Numbered from the stretch's first letter, positions 45,411 to 57,348 are shown. The stretch is 64,000 nucleotides of DNA from an uncultured Oscillospiraceae bacterium (GCA_934481385.1 CAKSPD010000003.1:89443-153442), one strand, 5' to 3'. Notes: generated by a model not told the origin, from the letters alone. Made by a program: numbers and translations.

Positions 45411-46724
45411 GTGTTTGAAACCCTCAGGAAAGCTTGGAAATCACCTGATTTAAGAAAGAAAATTCTTTACACATTACTCATGATTGTTATTTTCAGAATC
45501 GGAAGTGCCATAACCGTTCCGTATCTCGATACAACGGCTGTCGGAAGCTGGATGACAACTAATGCCACAAACGGTAACTTTCTCGAATATCTGAATACTA
45601 TGACCGGCGGTGCGTTGTCAAAAGCAACTATATTCTGTCTGTCAATTACCCCTTATATCAACGCATCAATTATCATACAGCTTTTGACGTATGCTCTCCC
45701 TCCTCTTGAACGTCTTCAGAATGAAGGCGAGGAGGGCAGAAAGAAAATCGGAAAAATCACTGCTTATGTTTCTCTCGGTCTTTCCGCTTTTATGTCATAT
45801 GCTTATTATCTGACTCTCAAAAGCCAGATGAATGCTGTAAAATATACTGAAGGATTCCAAGGCGTTTTTGCCGCTGCTGTAATTATTCTTTCATTTATGG
45901 CAGGTTCTTCACTTGTTGTCTGGATGGGCAACAGAATCAATGACAAGGGTATCGGCAACGGTGTATCTATGATTCTTTTTGCCGGTATAGTCGCAAGATT
46001 CCCTACTGATGTAGGTACTCTTATCAGACTTACTTCAGATAACCCTAATCCATATCTCTTCGTTTCAGTAGGAGTTCTTATATTCTTCGTTGCAATTATC
46101 GGTTTCGTTGTATTTATGAATGAATCTGAAAGAAGAATTACTATTCAGTATGCTAAGCGTGTTGTCGGAAACAGACAGTATGCAGGTCAGAAATCACATA
46201 TTCCGATTAAGATTTGTATGAGCGGTGTTATGCCGATTATCTTCGCAATGTCATTTATGTCATTGCCGTCAACAATCCAGCTCTTCAAACCTCTTGACCC
46301 AACTGTTACAAGCGGTTTCTATTATCACTTCTGTCACTTCTTCAGCACTCAGAGCGTTTCTTATGCGATAATCTATTTTCTTCTGATTATCGGTTTCAAC
46401 TATTTCTATGTTTCAATGCAGTATAACCCTATTGAAATTGCAAACGGTCTTCGTCAGAACAACGGTGCTATCCCAGGTATAAGACCAGGTAAGCCTACTT
46501 CAGATTATATTCAGAAGGTTCTTTCAAAGATTACTCTTGTAGGTGCAGTATTCCTCGGAATAATTGCTATAATCCCTATATTTATGACTATGGCGGATTC
46601 AAACCTTGCATCTCTTTCAATGGGCGGTACTTCAATTCTTATCGTTGTAAGCGTTGCTCTTGAAACAGTTCGTATGATGGAATCACAGCTTATGATGAAA
46701 GAACATAAAGGCTTCCTTCGTTAA
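45411..46724 (+). CDS. secY: protein translocase subunit SecY
   Basis: A 437-residue channel protein with ten membrane helices. Conserved features are ITPYINASIIIQLL in helix 2, the plug and pore region, and the cytoplasmic loop GLRQNNGAIPGIRPGKPT. GTG 45411 (MFETLRKAWKSPDLRKK) is the start, with the ribosome site in the end of rplO. Confidence 0.97.
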   Translation: MFETLRKAWKSPDLRKKILYTLLMIVIFRIGSAITVPYLDTTAVGSWMTTNATNGNFLEYLNTMTGGALSKATIFCLSITPYINASIIIQLLTYALPPLERLQNEGEEGRKKIGKITAYVSLGLSAFMSYAYYLTLKSQMNAVKYTEGFQGVFAAAVIILSFMAGSSLVVWMGNRINDKGIGNGVSMILFAGIVARFPTDVGTLIRLTSDNPNPYLFVSVGVLIFFVAIIGFVVFMNESERRITIQYAKRVVGNRQYAGQKSHIPIKICMSGVMPIIFAMSFMSLPSTIQLFKPLDPTVTSGFYYHFCHFFSTQSVSYAIIYFLLIIGFNYFYVSMQYNPIEIANGLRQNNGAIPGIRPGKPTSDYIQKVLSKITLVGAVFLGIIAIIPIFMTMADSNLASLSMGGTSILIVVSVALETVRMMESQLMMKEHKGFLR

Positions 46725-46746
46725 GCTTTAAAAGGAGGATATATAA

Positions 46747-47379
46747 ATGAATCTTATATTTTTAGGTGCTCCTGGTGCAGGAAAAGGTACTCAGGCAGAA
46801 AAGATTTCAGAGGCTTTTAATATTCCGCAGATTTCTACGGGAAATATTCTCCGTGAAGCTGTTAAAAACGGTACGGAATACGGTCTTAAAGCTAAAGAAG
46901 CTATGGAAAGCGGTGCTTTGGTTTCCGATGAAATCGTTATCGGAATCCTTCAGGACAGAATCGCTAAGGACGACTGCAAAAACGGTTTTATCCTTGACGG
47001 TTTCCCGAGAACTGTTCCGCAGGCTGAAGCTCTCGATGCTATGGGAATTAAAATCGACAAGGTTGTTGAAATTGATGTTCCGGACGAAAAGATTAAAAAC
47101 AGACTTTCCGGCAGACGTGTCTGCGAAGGTTGCGGTGCTTCTTATCATATAGAGTATAACCCTTCAAAAGTTGACGGAATCTGTGATAAATGCGGTGCAA
47201 AGACTGTTATCCGTAAGGACGACCAGCCTGAAACCGTTCTCGAAAGACTTGCTGTTTATCATGAAAAAACAGCTCCTCTTAAAGATTATTATGCAAATCA
47301 GGGCAAGCTTGTTACTGTTGAGGGTCAGGAAGAAGTTTCTGATACCTATAAACTTACTCTCAAGGCAGTAGAGGCATAA
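46747..47379 (+). CDS. adk: adenylate kinase, zinc-finger LID form
   Basis: A 210-residue kinase that interconverts ATP, AMP and ADP. The P-loop is GAPGAGKGTQ at 7-16, and DGFPRTVPQAEAL is the AMP site. The LID carries C-x2-C ... C-x2-C (CEGC, CDKC), the structural zinc site of Gram-positive enzymes. It lies between secY and map, as usual. Confidence 0.97.
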   Translation: MNLIFLGAPGAGKGTQAEKISEAFNIPQISTGNILREAVKNGTEYGLKAKEAMESGALVSDEIVIGILQDRIAKDDCKNGFILDGFPRTVPQAEALDAMGIKIDKVVEIDVPDEKIKNRLSGRRVCEGCGASYHIEYNPSKVDGICDKCGAKTVIRKDDQPETVLERLAVYHEKTAPLKDYYANQGKLVTVEGQEEVSDTYKLTLKAVEA

Positions 47380-47384
47380 TTAAA

Positions 47385-48134
47385 ATGATAAGTATAAAAT
47401 CAAAATCCGATTTGGCTAAAATGCGTGAGGCCGGTAAAATTGCCGGTTCAGCATTGAAGCTTGCGGGCGAATCAATAAAGGCAGGCATGACTACTTTAGA
47501 ACTGGACAAAATTATCCATGACTATATAGTAAAATGCGGAGCAACCCCGTCATTTCTTAATTACGGAGGTTTTCCGGCAAGTGCCTGCATTTCTATCAAT
47601 AACGAGGTTATTCATGGAATACCCCGTTCTTCAAAAATAATCCGTGAGGGTGACATAGTAAGCGTTGATGTTGGTGCTTATTATAATGGTTTCCACAGCG
47701 ATAACTGTGCTACTTTCCCATGCGGAAAAATTTCAGATGAAGCTAAAGCATTGCTGGAAGTTACTGAGGCAAGCCTTTATGAAGGCATAAAAATGGCTCA
47801 GGTCGGCAACAGACTTGGTGATATATGTCATGCTGTTGAAGAATACTGTTCATCAAGAGGCTACGGTATTGTAAGAAATTACTGCGGTCATGGTATAGGC
47901 AGAAATCTTCATGAAGACCCCGAAATTCCTAATTACGGAAAAGCAGGACATGGTCCAAGACTGACTGCCGGTATGACCTTGTGTATCGAACCTATGATAA
48001 ATGTCAAGGGCGATGGCGTCAAGGTTATGAAGGACGGCTGGACTGTACTCACATCAAGCGGTTCGCTTTCAGCTCATTTTGAACAGGAAATAGCTATAAC
48101 TGCTGAAGGCCCTGTCGTACTGACAAGACCCTGA
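47385..48134 (+). CDS. map: methionine aminopeptidase, type I
   Basis: A 249-residue metalloenzyme that removes N-terminal methionine. Metal ligands are in DVGAYYNGFHSDNC (two Asp), GHGIGRNLHEDP (His), CIEPM (Glu) and the final EQEIAI (Glu). It starts six nt after adk with no strong site of its own, so coupling is likely. Confidence 0.96.
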   Translation: MISIKSKSDLAKMREAGKIAGSALKLAGESIKAGMTTLELDKIIHDYIVKCGATPSFLNYGGFPASACISINNEVIHGIPRSSKIIREGDIVSVDVGAYYNGFHSDNCATFPCGKISDEAKALLEVTEASLYEGIKMAQVGNRLGDICHAVEEYCSSRGYGIVRNYCGHGIGRNLHEDPEIPNYGKAGHGPRLTAGMTLCIEPMINVKGDGVKVMKDGWTVLTSSGSLSAHFEQEIAITAEGPVVLTRP

Positions 48135-48137
48135 CAG

Positions 48138-48395
48138 ATGAAAACTGCTGTGAATGTTTCAAAAGGTCTGATTGTAAAGGCTACCGCCGGACGTGAAAGC
48201 GGACGCCTGTTTGTTATAACAGAAACAGAGAACCAGTATTGCATGATTGCGGACGGCAAAAGCAGAAAGCTCTCGTTTCCTAAACGCAAGAATCCAAGGC
48301 ATCTCCTGTTCACTGAAAAATGCGTTGACCTGAACAATATGACTGACAGAAAGCTGAAAAAAATACTGAGTCAATACTCAGAAGAACTGACCTGA
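48138..48395 (+). CDS. KOW-domain RNA-binding protein, L14e/L6e-like
   Basis: An 85-residue small basic protein. An SH3-like KOW segment (GLIVKATAGRESGRLFVITE) covers about 9-28, with a charged C-terminal helix. Homologues sit between map and infA in many Clostridia. A ribosome-associated role is likely but unproved. It starts three nt after the map stop without a visible ribosome site. Confidence 0.85.
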   Translation: MKTAVNVSKGLIVKATAGRESGRLFVITETENQYCMIADGKSRKLSFPKRKNPRHLLFTEKCVDLNNMTDRKLKKILSQYSEELT

Positions 48396-48410
48396 GGAGG
48401 TATATTCGAA

Positions 48411-48777
<367 letters not shown>

Positions 48778-48810
48778 TCGGCTGCTATTCTCAATGGAGG
48801 TAAAGAAAAT

Positions 48811-49179
48811 ATGGCAAGAATTTCTGGTGTTGACCTTCCAAAAAATAAGAGAGTTGAAATCGGACTCACTTATATCTATGGAATAGGTCTTCCGACTGCT
48901 AAGACTATCCTCGCTGAAACAGGTGTAAATCCTGATGTAAGAGTAAAAGACCTCGCAGAGGAAGATGTCGCAAAGCTTCGTGACTATATCGACGCTCACT
49001 ATACTGTTGAAGGTGACCTTCGTCGTGAAGTCGCACTTAACATAAAGAGACTTGTTGAAATCGGCTGTTACAGAGGCGTTCGTCACCGTAAGGGTCTGCC
49101 TGTAAGAGGTCAGAGAACAAAGACTAACGCAAGAACCCGTAAAGGCCCGGTTAAGACAATCGCTAACAAGAAGAAGTAA
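48811..49179 (+). CDS. rpsM: 30S ribosomal protein S13
   Basis: A 122-residue head protein with [20 protein letters not shown] and the basic C-terminal tail [14 protein letters not shown] that contacts P-site tRNA. Confidence 0.97.
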   Translation: MARISGVDLPKNKRVEIGLTYIYGIGLPTAKTILAETGVNPDVRVKDLAEEDVAKLRDYIDAHYTVEGDLRREVALNIKRLVEIGCYRGVRHRKGLPVRGQRTKTNARTRKGPVKTIANKKK

Positions 49180-49193
49180 GGAGGGTGTGAACT

Positions 49194-49595
49194 TTGGCAC
49201 AGCAGAAAAAAAAGGTTACTACCGTAAGAAGACGCAGAGAGCGTAAGAATATCGAAAGCGGAGCAGTTCATATTCAGTCCACTTTCAATAACACTATTGT
49301 AACTATCACAGATACTCAGGGCAACGCTATTTCATGGGCAAGTGCAGGCGGACTCGGTTTCAGAGGTTCAAGAAAATCAACTCCGTTCGCTGCTCAGACA
49401 GCTGCTGAAACAGCTGCAAAGGCTGCTATGGAACATGGTCTTAAAACTGTTGAAGTTTATGTAAAAGGCCCGGGTTCAGGTCGTGAAGCTGCTATAAGAG
49501 CACTCCAGACAGTAGGACTTGAAGTAAAGATGATTAAGGACGTTACTCCTATTCCTCATAACGGTTGCCGTCCGCCTAAAAGAAGACGTGTCTAA
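49194..49595 (+). CDS. rpsK: 30S ribosomal protein S11
   Basis: A 133-residue platform protein. [15 protein letters not shown] and [12 protein letters not shown] are diagnostic. The start is TTG 49194 behind AAGGAGG, a rare start codon for a ribosomal protein. Confidence 0.96.
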   Translation: MAQQKKKVTTVRRRRERKNIESGAVHIQSTFNNTIVTITDTQGNAISWASAGGLGFRGSRKSTPFAAQTAAETAAKAAMEHGLKTVEVYVKGPGSGREAAIRALQTVGLEVKMIKDVTPIPHNGCRPPKRRRV

Positions 49596-49614
49596 TTTAC
49601 AGGAGGTGTTATAA

Positions 49615-50214
49615 ATGGCATTACAGAAAGAACCAATCATGAAGAGATGCAGATACCTCGGAATCAGCCCTGCTGTTATGGGTGTTTCTAAGAAAGAATC
49701 AAAGAGATTCAAGACAGCCAACAACAGAAAAAAGGTTTCTGAATATGGTATGCAGCTCAAGGAAAAGCAGAAACTCAAATTTATATACGGTGTTCTTGAA
49801 AAACAGTTCCACCACTATTTTGAGATAGCTGAAAAAATGGAAGGTAAGACAGGTGACAACCTCATCACTTGCCTCGAATCAAGACTTGACAGCGTTGTTT
49901 ACAGAATGGGCCTCGCTCTCACAAGACGTGAAGCAAGACAGCTCGTTGTTCACAACCACTATACAGTAAATGGCAAAAAGGTTAACATTCCTTCATACAG
50001 AGTAAAAGTAGGCGATGTTATAGCTCTCGCTGAAAAGGACAGAACTTCAGAAAAGTTCAAGTCAACTGTTGAGGCTACTAAGGACAGAACAACTCCCCTC
50101 TGGCTTAACGCTAATAAGGACAGCTTCTCTGCAACAGTAGTTCGTATGCCTCTCGCTGAAGATATTGACTATGAAGTTGCTTCACATCTCATTGTCGAGC
50201 TGTATTCAAAGTAA
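49615..50214 (+). CDS. rpsD: 30S ribosomal protein S4
   Basis: A 199-residue primary 16S rRNA binder; it can repress the alpha operon or its own gene in some bacteria. The S4 domain is LESRLDSVVYRMGLALTRRE at about 88-107. The N-terminal zinc-type cysteine cluster is absent. Confidence 0.96.
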   Translation: MALQKEPIMKRCRYLGISPAVMGVSKKESKRFKTANNRKKVSEYGMQLKEKQKLKFIYGVLEKQFHHYFEIAEKMEGKTGDNLITCLESRLDSVVYRMGLALTRREARQLVVHNHYTVNGKKVNIPSYRVKVGDVIALAEKDRTSEKFKSTVEATKDRTTPLWLNANKDSFSATVVRMPLAEDIDYEVASHLIVELYSK

Positions 50215-50272
50215 TCAGTAGCGTTTGGACGTTCATAATTAATAATATTTTTTGCGAAACAGGAGGGTTTTT

Positions 50273-51226
50273 ATGCTTAAAAAAATCAATAAGCCTGATA
50301 TTGAAACCGTTGAACTCACAAGAGACGGCAAATATGGCAAATTCGTATTAGCACCGTTGGAGCGAGGATATGGAATAACTCTTGGAAACAGTCTCAGACG
50401 TGTGCTGCTCTCCTCTCTTCCCGGTGTTGCTGTTACATCAGTAAAGATTCAGGGTATACATCATGAATTGTCTACAATTCCCGGAGTCAAAGAAGATGTT
50501 ACTGAAATAATCCTCAGTATAAAAGGACTTACCGCAAAACTTTGCAGTGAAGGCCCTAAGACATTGTATATAGAAGCTGAAGGTGAATGTGAAGTCACTG
50601 CGGGCGATATAAAAAATGATTCTGAGGTTGATATTCTTGACCCCGGTATGCATATAGCTACGCTGGGAAAGGACGCCAAGCTCTACATGGAAATTACAAT
50701 CGACAGAGGCAGAGGATATGTCTCAGCCGAACGTAATAAAAAACAGACAAACTTCCCCGTTGACGTAATCGCTGTGGACAGTATATATACTCCTGTATTA
50801 AAGGTAAACTATACAGTCGAGGATACTCGTCTGGGACAGGTTACCGATTATGACAAGCTTACTATTGAGGTTTGGACAGACGGTACAATATCCGCTAAAG
50901 AGGCTTTGTCACAGGCAGCCAATCTCCTCAACGAGCATCTTAAGCTGTTCATAGACCTCTCAGATGAAGTCGGAATGGCAGAGGCTTTGGTTGAAAAAGA
51001 CGATAAGGGTAAGGAAAAAATCCTTGAGATGACCATTGAGGATCTTGACTTATCGGTACGTTCATTCAATTGTCTTAAACGTGCCGGAATCAACACAGTT
51101 GATGACTTGATTAACAAATCCGAGGAAGAAATGATGAAAGTTAGAAATCTCGGCAAAAAATCTTTCGATGAAGTTAAGGAAAAGCTTAAAACACTTGGTT
51201 TTGAACTTAACTCAGAAGAAGAATGA
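50273..51226 (+). CDS. rpoA: RNA polymerase alpha subunit
   Basis: A 317-residue subunit. The N-terminal dimerisation domain has [19 protein letters not shown]. The C-terminal DNA-binding domain is from about 245 ([34 protein letters not shown]). The start ATG 50273 follows AGGAGG (50261-50266); an upstream in-frame start at 50252 is not used. Confidence 0.97.
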   Translation: MLKKINKPDIETVELTRDGKYGKFVLAPLERGYGITLGNSLRRVLLSSLPGVAVTSVKIQGIHHELSTIPGVKEDVTEIILSIKGLTAKLCSEGPKTLYIEAEGECEVTAGDIKNDSEVDILDPGMHIATLGKDAKLYMEITIDRGRGYVSAERNKKQTNFPVDVIAVDSIYTPVLKVNYTVEDTRLGQVTDYDKLTIEVWTDGTISAKEALSQAANLLNEHLKLFIDLSDEVGMAEALVEKDDKGKEKILEMTIEDLDLSVRSFNCLKRAGINTVDDLINKSEEEMMKVRNLGKKSFDEVKEKLKTLGFELNSEEE

Positions 51227-51264
51227 TTGCTGTATATACGAAAAATTAAAAGGAGTGAAACACA

Positions 51265-51606
51265 ATGCCGGGTACAAGAAAGCTTGGTAGACCAACAGAC
51301 CACAGAAAAGCTATGCTCAGAGGTATGGTGACTTATTTACTTGAAAAGGGTCAGATTGAAACCACTGTTACAAGAGCTAAGGAAGTTCGTGCTGTTGCTG
51401 AAAAGATGATTACCATCGGTAAGAACAATGACCTGCACTCCAAACGTCAGGTTCTGGCATACGTTACTAAAGAGGACGTTGCTAAGAAGCTTTTTGATGA
51501 GATTGCTCCAAAGTATGCTGACAGAAACGGCGGTTATACTCAGATTATCAAAATCGGCCCCCGTCGTGGAGATGCTGCTGAAATGGCTATCATCAAGCTC
51601 GTTTGA
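51265..51606 (+). CDS. rplQ: 50S ribosomal protein L17
   Basis: A 113-residue tunnel-exit protein, the last gene of the superoperon. [20 protein letters not shown] is diagnostic. A terminator follows within 30 nt. Confidence 0.97.
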   Translation: MPGTRKLGRPTDHRKAMLRGMVTYLLEKGQIETTVTRAKEVRAVAEKMITIGKNNDLHSKRQVLAYVTKEDVAKKLFDEIAPKYADRNGGYTQIIKIGPRRGDAAEMAIIKLV

Positions 51607-51633
51607 TTGCAATTATATCAGTTTAATAAATAA

Positions 51634-51667
51634 GGCTGTCCTCTCAGGACAGTCTTTTGTCTTTTTT
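51634..51667 (+). terminator. terminator of the ribosomal superoperon
   Basis: GGCTGTCCT (51634-51642) pairs with AGGACAGTC (51646-51654), then TTTTGTCTTTTTTT. One G-T pair. Confidence 0.92.
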
Positions 51668-51688
51668 TACAATATGCCTTGAAAACAC

Positions 51689-51717
51689 TTGAAAATTTTT
51701 TCACGCCATGATATAAT
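51689..51717 (+). promoter_or_regulatory. sigma-A promoter of nfnAB
   Basis: TTGAAA 51689-51694, 17-nt spacer, TATAAT 51712-51717, 37 nt before the nfnA start. Confidence 0.8.
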
Positions 51718-51754
51718 TATAAAGATAATCGTTTTTATTTATGGAGGAACAGAA

Positions 51755-52588
51755 ATGTTTAAAATATCTAAGAAAAAACAGCTCAATGATTCCGTTGTCC
51801 TTATGGAAATTGAAGCTCCGTTTATTGCTAAAAAAGCTCTCCCCGGTCAGTTTATCATCTTCAGAGTCGATGAAAAAGGCGAAAGAGTTCCCCTTACTAT
51901 CGCTGATTATGACCGCCAGAAAGGTACTATAACAATTATATTCCAGACAGTAGGAAAAAGCACTCTCAAGCTTGCTCAGATGAACGAAGGAGAATATATT
52001 TCTGACGTTGCAGGCCCTCTCGGAGTTGCTACTCATGTAGATAAAGATGCAAAAAGAGTCTGTGTTGTCGGTGGCGGTGTAGGCTGTGCTATCGCTTATC
52101 CGCAGGCTAAACAGCTCTATAATATGGGTATAGCCACTGACGTTATAGCAGGTTTCAGAAGCAAGGATATTGTTATTCTTGAAGATGAATTCAAGGCTAA
52201 CTGTACAGAACTTACAATCTGTACTGATGACGGAAGTTACGGCAAAAAAGGTTTTGTTACAAATGCTCTTAAAGACTTAATCGAAAGCGGAAGAAAATAT
52301 GATGAAGTTATTGCAATAGGCCCTATTCCTATGATGAAATTTGTCTGTGATGTTACTAAGGAATATAATATAAAAACTATTGTATCCCTTAATCCTATTA
52401 TGGTTGACGGAACAGGTATGTGCGGTGGCTGTCGTGTAACTGTTGACGGAAAAATCAAATATGCTTGTGTTGACGGCCCTGACTTTGACGGTCATCTTGT
52501 TGATTTTAAGGAACTTATGAGCAGAAACTCAACATATAAGGCTTATGAAACTCATCAGTGCAATCTCTTTAAGGGAATTAAAGACTAA
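51755..52588 (+). CDS. nfnA: NADH-dependent reduced ferredoxin:NADP+ oxidoreductase subunit A
   Basis: A 277-residue flavoprotein of the ferredoxin-NADP reductase fold. The FAD region is RVPLTIADYDRQKGTI, the NAD region is VCVVGGGVGCAIAYPQAK, and a C-terminal [2Fe-2S] ligand set lies in GTGMCGGCRV and KYACVDGPDF. With NfnB it performs flavin-based electron bifurcation between NADH, ferredoxin and NADPH. ATG 51755 follows GGAGG (51743-51747), so an upstream in-frame start at 51689 inside the promoter is rejected. Alone, the family is also called sulfide dehydrogenase subunit beta. Confidence 0.92.
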   Translation: MFKISKKKQLNDSVVLMEIEAPFIAKKALPGQFIIFRVDEKGERVPLTIADYDRQKGTITIIFQTVGKSTLKLAQMNEGEYISDVAGPLGVATHVDKDAKRVCVVGGGVGCAIAYPQAKQLYNMGIATDVIAGFRSKDIVILEDEFKANCTELTICTDDGSYGKKGFVTNALKDLIESGRKYDEVIAIGPIPMMKFVCDVTKEYNIKTIVSLNPIMVDGTGMCGGCRVTVDGKIKYACVDGPDFDGHLVDFKELMSRNSTYKAYETHQCNLFKGIKD

Positions 52589-52613
52589 TCTGAAAGGAAG
52601 TATTGTTTAATAT

Positions 52614-53996
52614 ATGAACATGTCGTTGAAAAAAGTTGCTATGCCTGAACAGAATCCGCAGGTCAGAGCAAGAAACTTTGAAGAAGTTACTCTCGGTTAC
52701 AGTGCAGAAATGGCTGTTGAGGAGGCTAAAAGATGCCTTAACTGTAAAAACAAGCCATGTGTAAGCGGTTGTCCGGTAGGTGTAAGAATACCTGAATTTA
52801 TCGGTCAGATTGCTAACGGGAATTTTGAAAAGGCTTATGAAATAATTACATCAACTAACGGACTTCCTGCTGTGTGCGGACGAGTATGTCCTCAGGAAAA
52901 TCAGTGCGAGGGAAAGTGCGTAAGAGGTATAAAGGGCGAACCTGTCGGAATAGGCAGACTTGAACGTTTTGCAGCTGATTATATGATGACTCAGGCTAAG
53001 GCTGAAACTGTAAAGCCTGAACCGAATGGTCATAAGGTTGCTGTAATCGGCGGAGGCCCGGCCGGTCTTACATGTGCCGGAGATCTTGCACGTCTTGGCT
53101 ATCAGGTAACTGTATTTGAGGCTTTTCACGTTGCAGGCGGAGTTCTTATGTATGGTATTCCTGAATTCAGACTTCCGAAAGCTATCGTTCAGAAAGAAAT
53201 TCAGACTCTTAAAGACCTCGGCGTTGAAATTATGACAAATATGGTAATCGGCAAGGTTCTTTCTGTTGATGAAATTATGGAAATGGGCTTTGAGGCTGTA
53301 TTTATCGGTTCAGGTGCAGGACTTCCTAAATTTATGGGAATCCCCGGAGAAGCTCTCATAGGTGTATGTTCTGCAAACGAATATCTCACAAGAATTAACC
53401 TTATGAAAGGCTATCTTGAAGATTATGACACACCTGTAATAAAATCAAAGGCTGTTGCAGTAGTCGGCGGAGGAAACGTTGCTATGGACGCTGCAAGAAG
53501 TGCTATGCGTATGGGTGCTGAACACGTTTATATCGTATACAGACGTTCTGAAACTGAAATGCCTGCACGTCTTGAGGAAGTTCATCACGCTAAAGAGGAG
53601 GGAATTGAATTTCTTACTCTTAATAACCCTGTTAAAATCAACGGCGGTGAGGACGGCAGAGTCAAGTCTATGGAATGTATCAGAATGGAACTCGGTGAAC
53701 CTGATGAAAGCGGAAGAAGACGTCCTGTTCCTGTTGAAAATTCAAATTATGAACTTGATGTTGATACAGTAATAATGGCTCTCGGAACTTCTCCGAATCC
53801 TCTTATCAGAACTACTACAAGCGGACTTGATGCAAATAAATGGGGCTGTCTTGTTGTTAATGAAGAAATGCTTACTACAAAGGAAGGCGTTTATGCCGGC
53901 GGTGATGCTGTAACAGGTGCGGCAACGGTTATACTTGCAATGGGTGCAGGAAAAACTGCGGCAAAATCCATTGACGAATATATCAAAACAAAATAA
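52614..53996 (+). CDS. nfnB: NADH-dependent reduced ferredoxin:NADP+ oxidoreductase subunit B (GltD-like)
   Basis: A 460-residue subunit holding two N-terminal [4Fe-4S] motifs (CLNCKNKPCVSGCP; CGRVCPQENQCEGKC). The bifurcating-FAD domain GKKVAVIGGGPAGLTCAGDL-like stretch is near 141-160 and the NADP-binding AVAVVGGGNVAMDAARSA near 283-300. The adjacency to nfnA distinguishes it from glutamate synthase small subunit, to which it is homologous. GltB is absent here. Confidence 0.92.
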   Translation: MNMSLKKVAMPEQNPQVRARNFEEVTLGYSAEMAVEEAKRCLNCKNKPCVSGCPVGVRIPEFIGQIANGNFEKAYEIITSTNGLPAVCGRVCPQENQCEGKCVRGIKGEPVGIGRLERFAADYMMTQAKAETVKPEPNGHKVAVIGGGPAGLTCAGDLARLGYQVTVFEAFHVAGGVLMYGIPEFRLPKAIVQKEIQTLKDLGVEIMTNMVIGKVLSVDEIMEMGFEAVFIGSGAGLPKFMGIPGEALIGVCSANEYLTRINLMKGYLEDYDTPVIKSKAVAVVGGGNVAMDAARSAMRMGAEHVYIVYRRSETEMPARLEEVHHAKEEGIEFLTLNNPVKINGGEDGRVKSMECIRMELGEPDESGRRRPVPVENSNYELDVDTVIMALGTSPNPLIRTTTSGLDANKWGCLVVNEEMLTTKEGVYAGGDAVTGAATVILAMGAGKTAAKSIDEYIKTK

Positions 53997-54014
53997 ATCG
54001 GAGGTTTTGTGTTT

Positions 54015-54482
54015 ATGAAGAAATCATTTTTCAGATTTCTGACAGTTGTTTTATCTGCTGTTTCTGCAATGTCACTGATGTCCCTGACTGCATTTGCTGA
54101 AGGTGAAGGAGCTACTACTGCATCAGCCGGAGGAAGTATGGGCGGTATGCTCATTTCAATGGGACTTCTTCTTGTTGTTATGTATTTCCTCTTTATGCGT
54201 CCGCAGAAGAAAAAGGAAAAAGAAACAAAGAATATGCAGGACAATATTCAGATTGGTGACGAAATTGTAACATACGGCGGTATGGTCGGAATAGTTGTCC
54301 GCAAGGGTGACGATAATGTTGTTATCGAAACAGGCGGAGAGAAAAACAAAATCCGTATAAAGACATGGGCAATTTCCGAGAATACAACTGCAAAGGAAAA
54401 AGCTGCTGCTGAAGAAAAGGCTGCAAAGAAATCCAAAATGACTCCTGCAAAGGAAAAAGACGATTCCGAAGATAAAAAGTAA
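54015..54482 (+). CDS. yajC: preprotein translocase subunit YajC with added signal-like N-terminus
   Basis: A 155-residue accessory subunit of SecDF. The hallmark helix and motif GLLLVVMYFLFMRPQKKKEKE are near 50-70, followed by a KOW-like domain (IQIGDEIVTYGGMVGIVV) and a lysine/glutamate tail. Ahead of the helix is a second hydrophobic stretch ending TAFAEGE (about 1-28) that looks like a cleavable signal peptide, unusual for YajC. ATG 54015 is better spaced from GGAGG (54000-54004) than GTG 54009. secD and secF are not adjacent. Confidence 0.9.
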   Translation: MKKSFFRFLTVVLSAVSAMSLMSLTAFAEGEGATTASAGGSMGGMLISMGLLLVVMYFLFMRPQKKKEKETKNMQDNIQIGDEIVTYGGMVGIVVRKGDDNVVIETGGEKNKIRIKTWAISENTTAKEKAAAEEKAAKKSKMTPAKEKDDSEDKK

Positions 54483-54488
54483 TTTTTA

Positions 54489-54520
54489 AGGACGGCTGAA
54501 AAAAGCCGTCCTGTTTTTTT
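54489..54520 (+). terminator. terminator after yajC
   Basis: A perfect 9-bp stem AGGACGGCT / AGCCGTCCT (54489-54497, 54504-54512) followed by seven T. Confidence 0.92.
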
Positions 54521-54525
54521 ATATT

Positions 54526-54558
54526 ATAAAAATAAGGCGGACTCTGAAAAAGTCCGCC
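54526..54558 (-). terminator. terminator after groL
   Basis: On the minus strand, the stem GGCGGACT / AGTCCGCC (54558-54551, 54543-54536) is followed by a T-rich run. Confidence 0.85.
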
Positions 54559-54582
54559 ATAATATTTTTATTCTGAATTTTA

Positions 54583-56553
<1,971 letters not shown>

Positions 56554-56562
56554 TCAATTTTA

Positions 56563-56589
56563 TTAGCACTCTCTGTCTTTGAGTGCTAA
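56563..56589 (-). promoter_or_regulatory. CIRCE operator (HrcA binding site)
   Basis: Perfect TTAGCACTC-N9-GAGTGCTAA (56563-56571, 56581-56589) between the promoter and groS. HrcA represses through this element and is relieved on heat shock when GroEL is titrated. hrcA itself is not in the window. Confidence 0.97.
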
Positions 56590-56593
56590 TTAT

Positions 56594-56621
56594 ATTTTAG
56601 CAACTTCTGAGAAAAAATCAA
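56594..56621 (-). promoter_or_regulatory. promoter of groESL
   Basis: On the minus strand, TTGATT (56621-56616), 16 nt, TAAAAT (56599-56594). A TATAAT at 56594-56589 overlaps but would give a 21-nt spacer. The start of transcription falls in CIRCE. Confidence 0.65.
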
Positions 56622-56707
56622 GAGTATTTTGAAATTTTATTTTATTTTTGTATGACTGCACTATATCAGGATATTAAAAGGGGATATTTTTGTGCATTGA
56701 TAACGAA

Positions 56708-57202
56708 TTATTTTTCGTTTTTATAATAGCAGAGTTCAAGGCACAGCGGAAAAAGAACCATATAATCACGATAGTAATTATCATCTATATCTGCTGAAAA
56801 GCTTCTTTCACCCTTTTCATTTCTGATGACAGTTAATCTTCCTATGCTTTTTTCATCACGTTCATCAATTATATCATATACCGAGTTAGTGCCTTCATTT
56901 TCGTTAGTATCTTTAAGGCGGTATCTTATATCGCCCATAAATTTAAAAGTAAGTTCTCTGTCAATGAACATATTGACGCAGTTGCATGTGAGAATACATT
57001 CTTCACCGCTGAAGATTTTTACCTGTGGTTTGCGGGCATATACTTCAGGGTAAACGGTATATAATATATTTCTTTTTCTGCCTTTCATAATTACATGCAG
57101 ATTTTTTCTTGAACCTTTGTAAGTCATAGTAAACTTTCGCTTTTTGTTTTCATCATTCATAACAAGTTTTTTATTGCTTTTTCCCGATACTGTAAAGGTC
57201 AT
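56708..57202 (-). CDS. hypothetical protein, beta-rich, no signal peptide
   Basis: A 164-residue cytoplasmic protein that I do not recognise. It has alternating polar/hydrophobic strands (FTVSGKSNKKLVMNDENKKR; LHVIMKGRKRNILYTVYPEV; SIGRLTVIRNEKGERSFSAD) and no helix-rich part. The pattern recalls tubby/LURP-like beta barrels (speculative). ATG 57202 has AGGGAG 11 nt upstream; an open frame from 57274 lacks a site. It stands alone, between groESL and the two-component genes. Confidence 0.6.
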   Translation of the reverse strand: MTFTVSGKSNKKLVMNDENKKRKFTMTYKGSRKNLHVIMKGRKRNILYTVYPEVYARKPQVKIFSGEECILTCNCVNMFIDRELTFKFMGDIRYRLKDTNENEGTNSVYDIIDERDEKSIGRLTVIRNEKGERSFSADIDDNYYRDYMVLFPLCLELCYYKNEK

Positions 57203-57348
57203 TTTAATGACATCTCCCTTAAAAAAACATATTTTATTACTTAAAAATATAGCATATTTCTTATATTTTGTCAAGTATTGCCGGAATTTGCTTTTTCATT
57301 CATAGAAATTATATTTTCTAAAATCTGATTTTATTTATATAAAAAACG

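Noticed and set aside
52614..53996. Glutamate synthase small subunit (gltD)
   Set aside because: It is homologous, but the adjacent nfnA and the absence of gltB favour NfnB.
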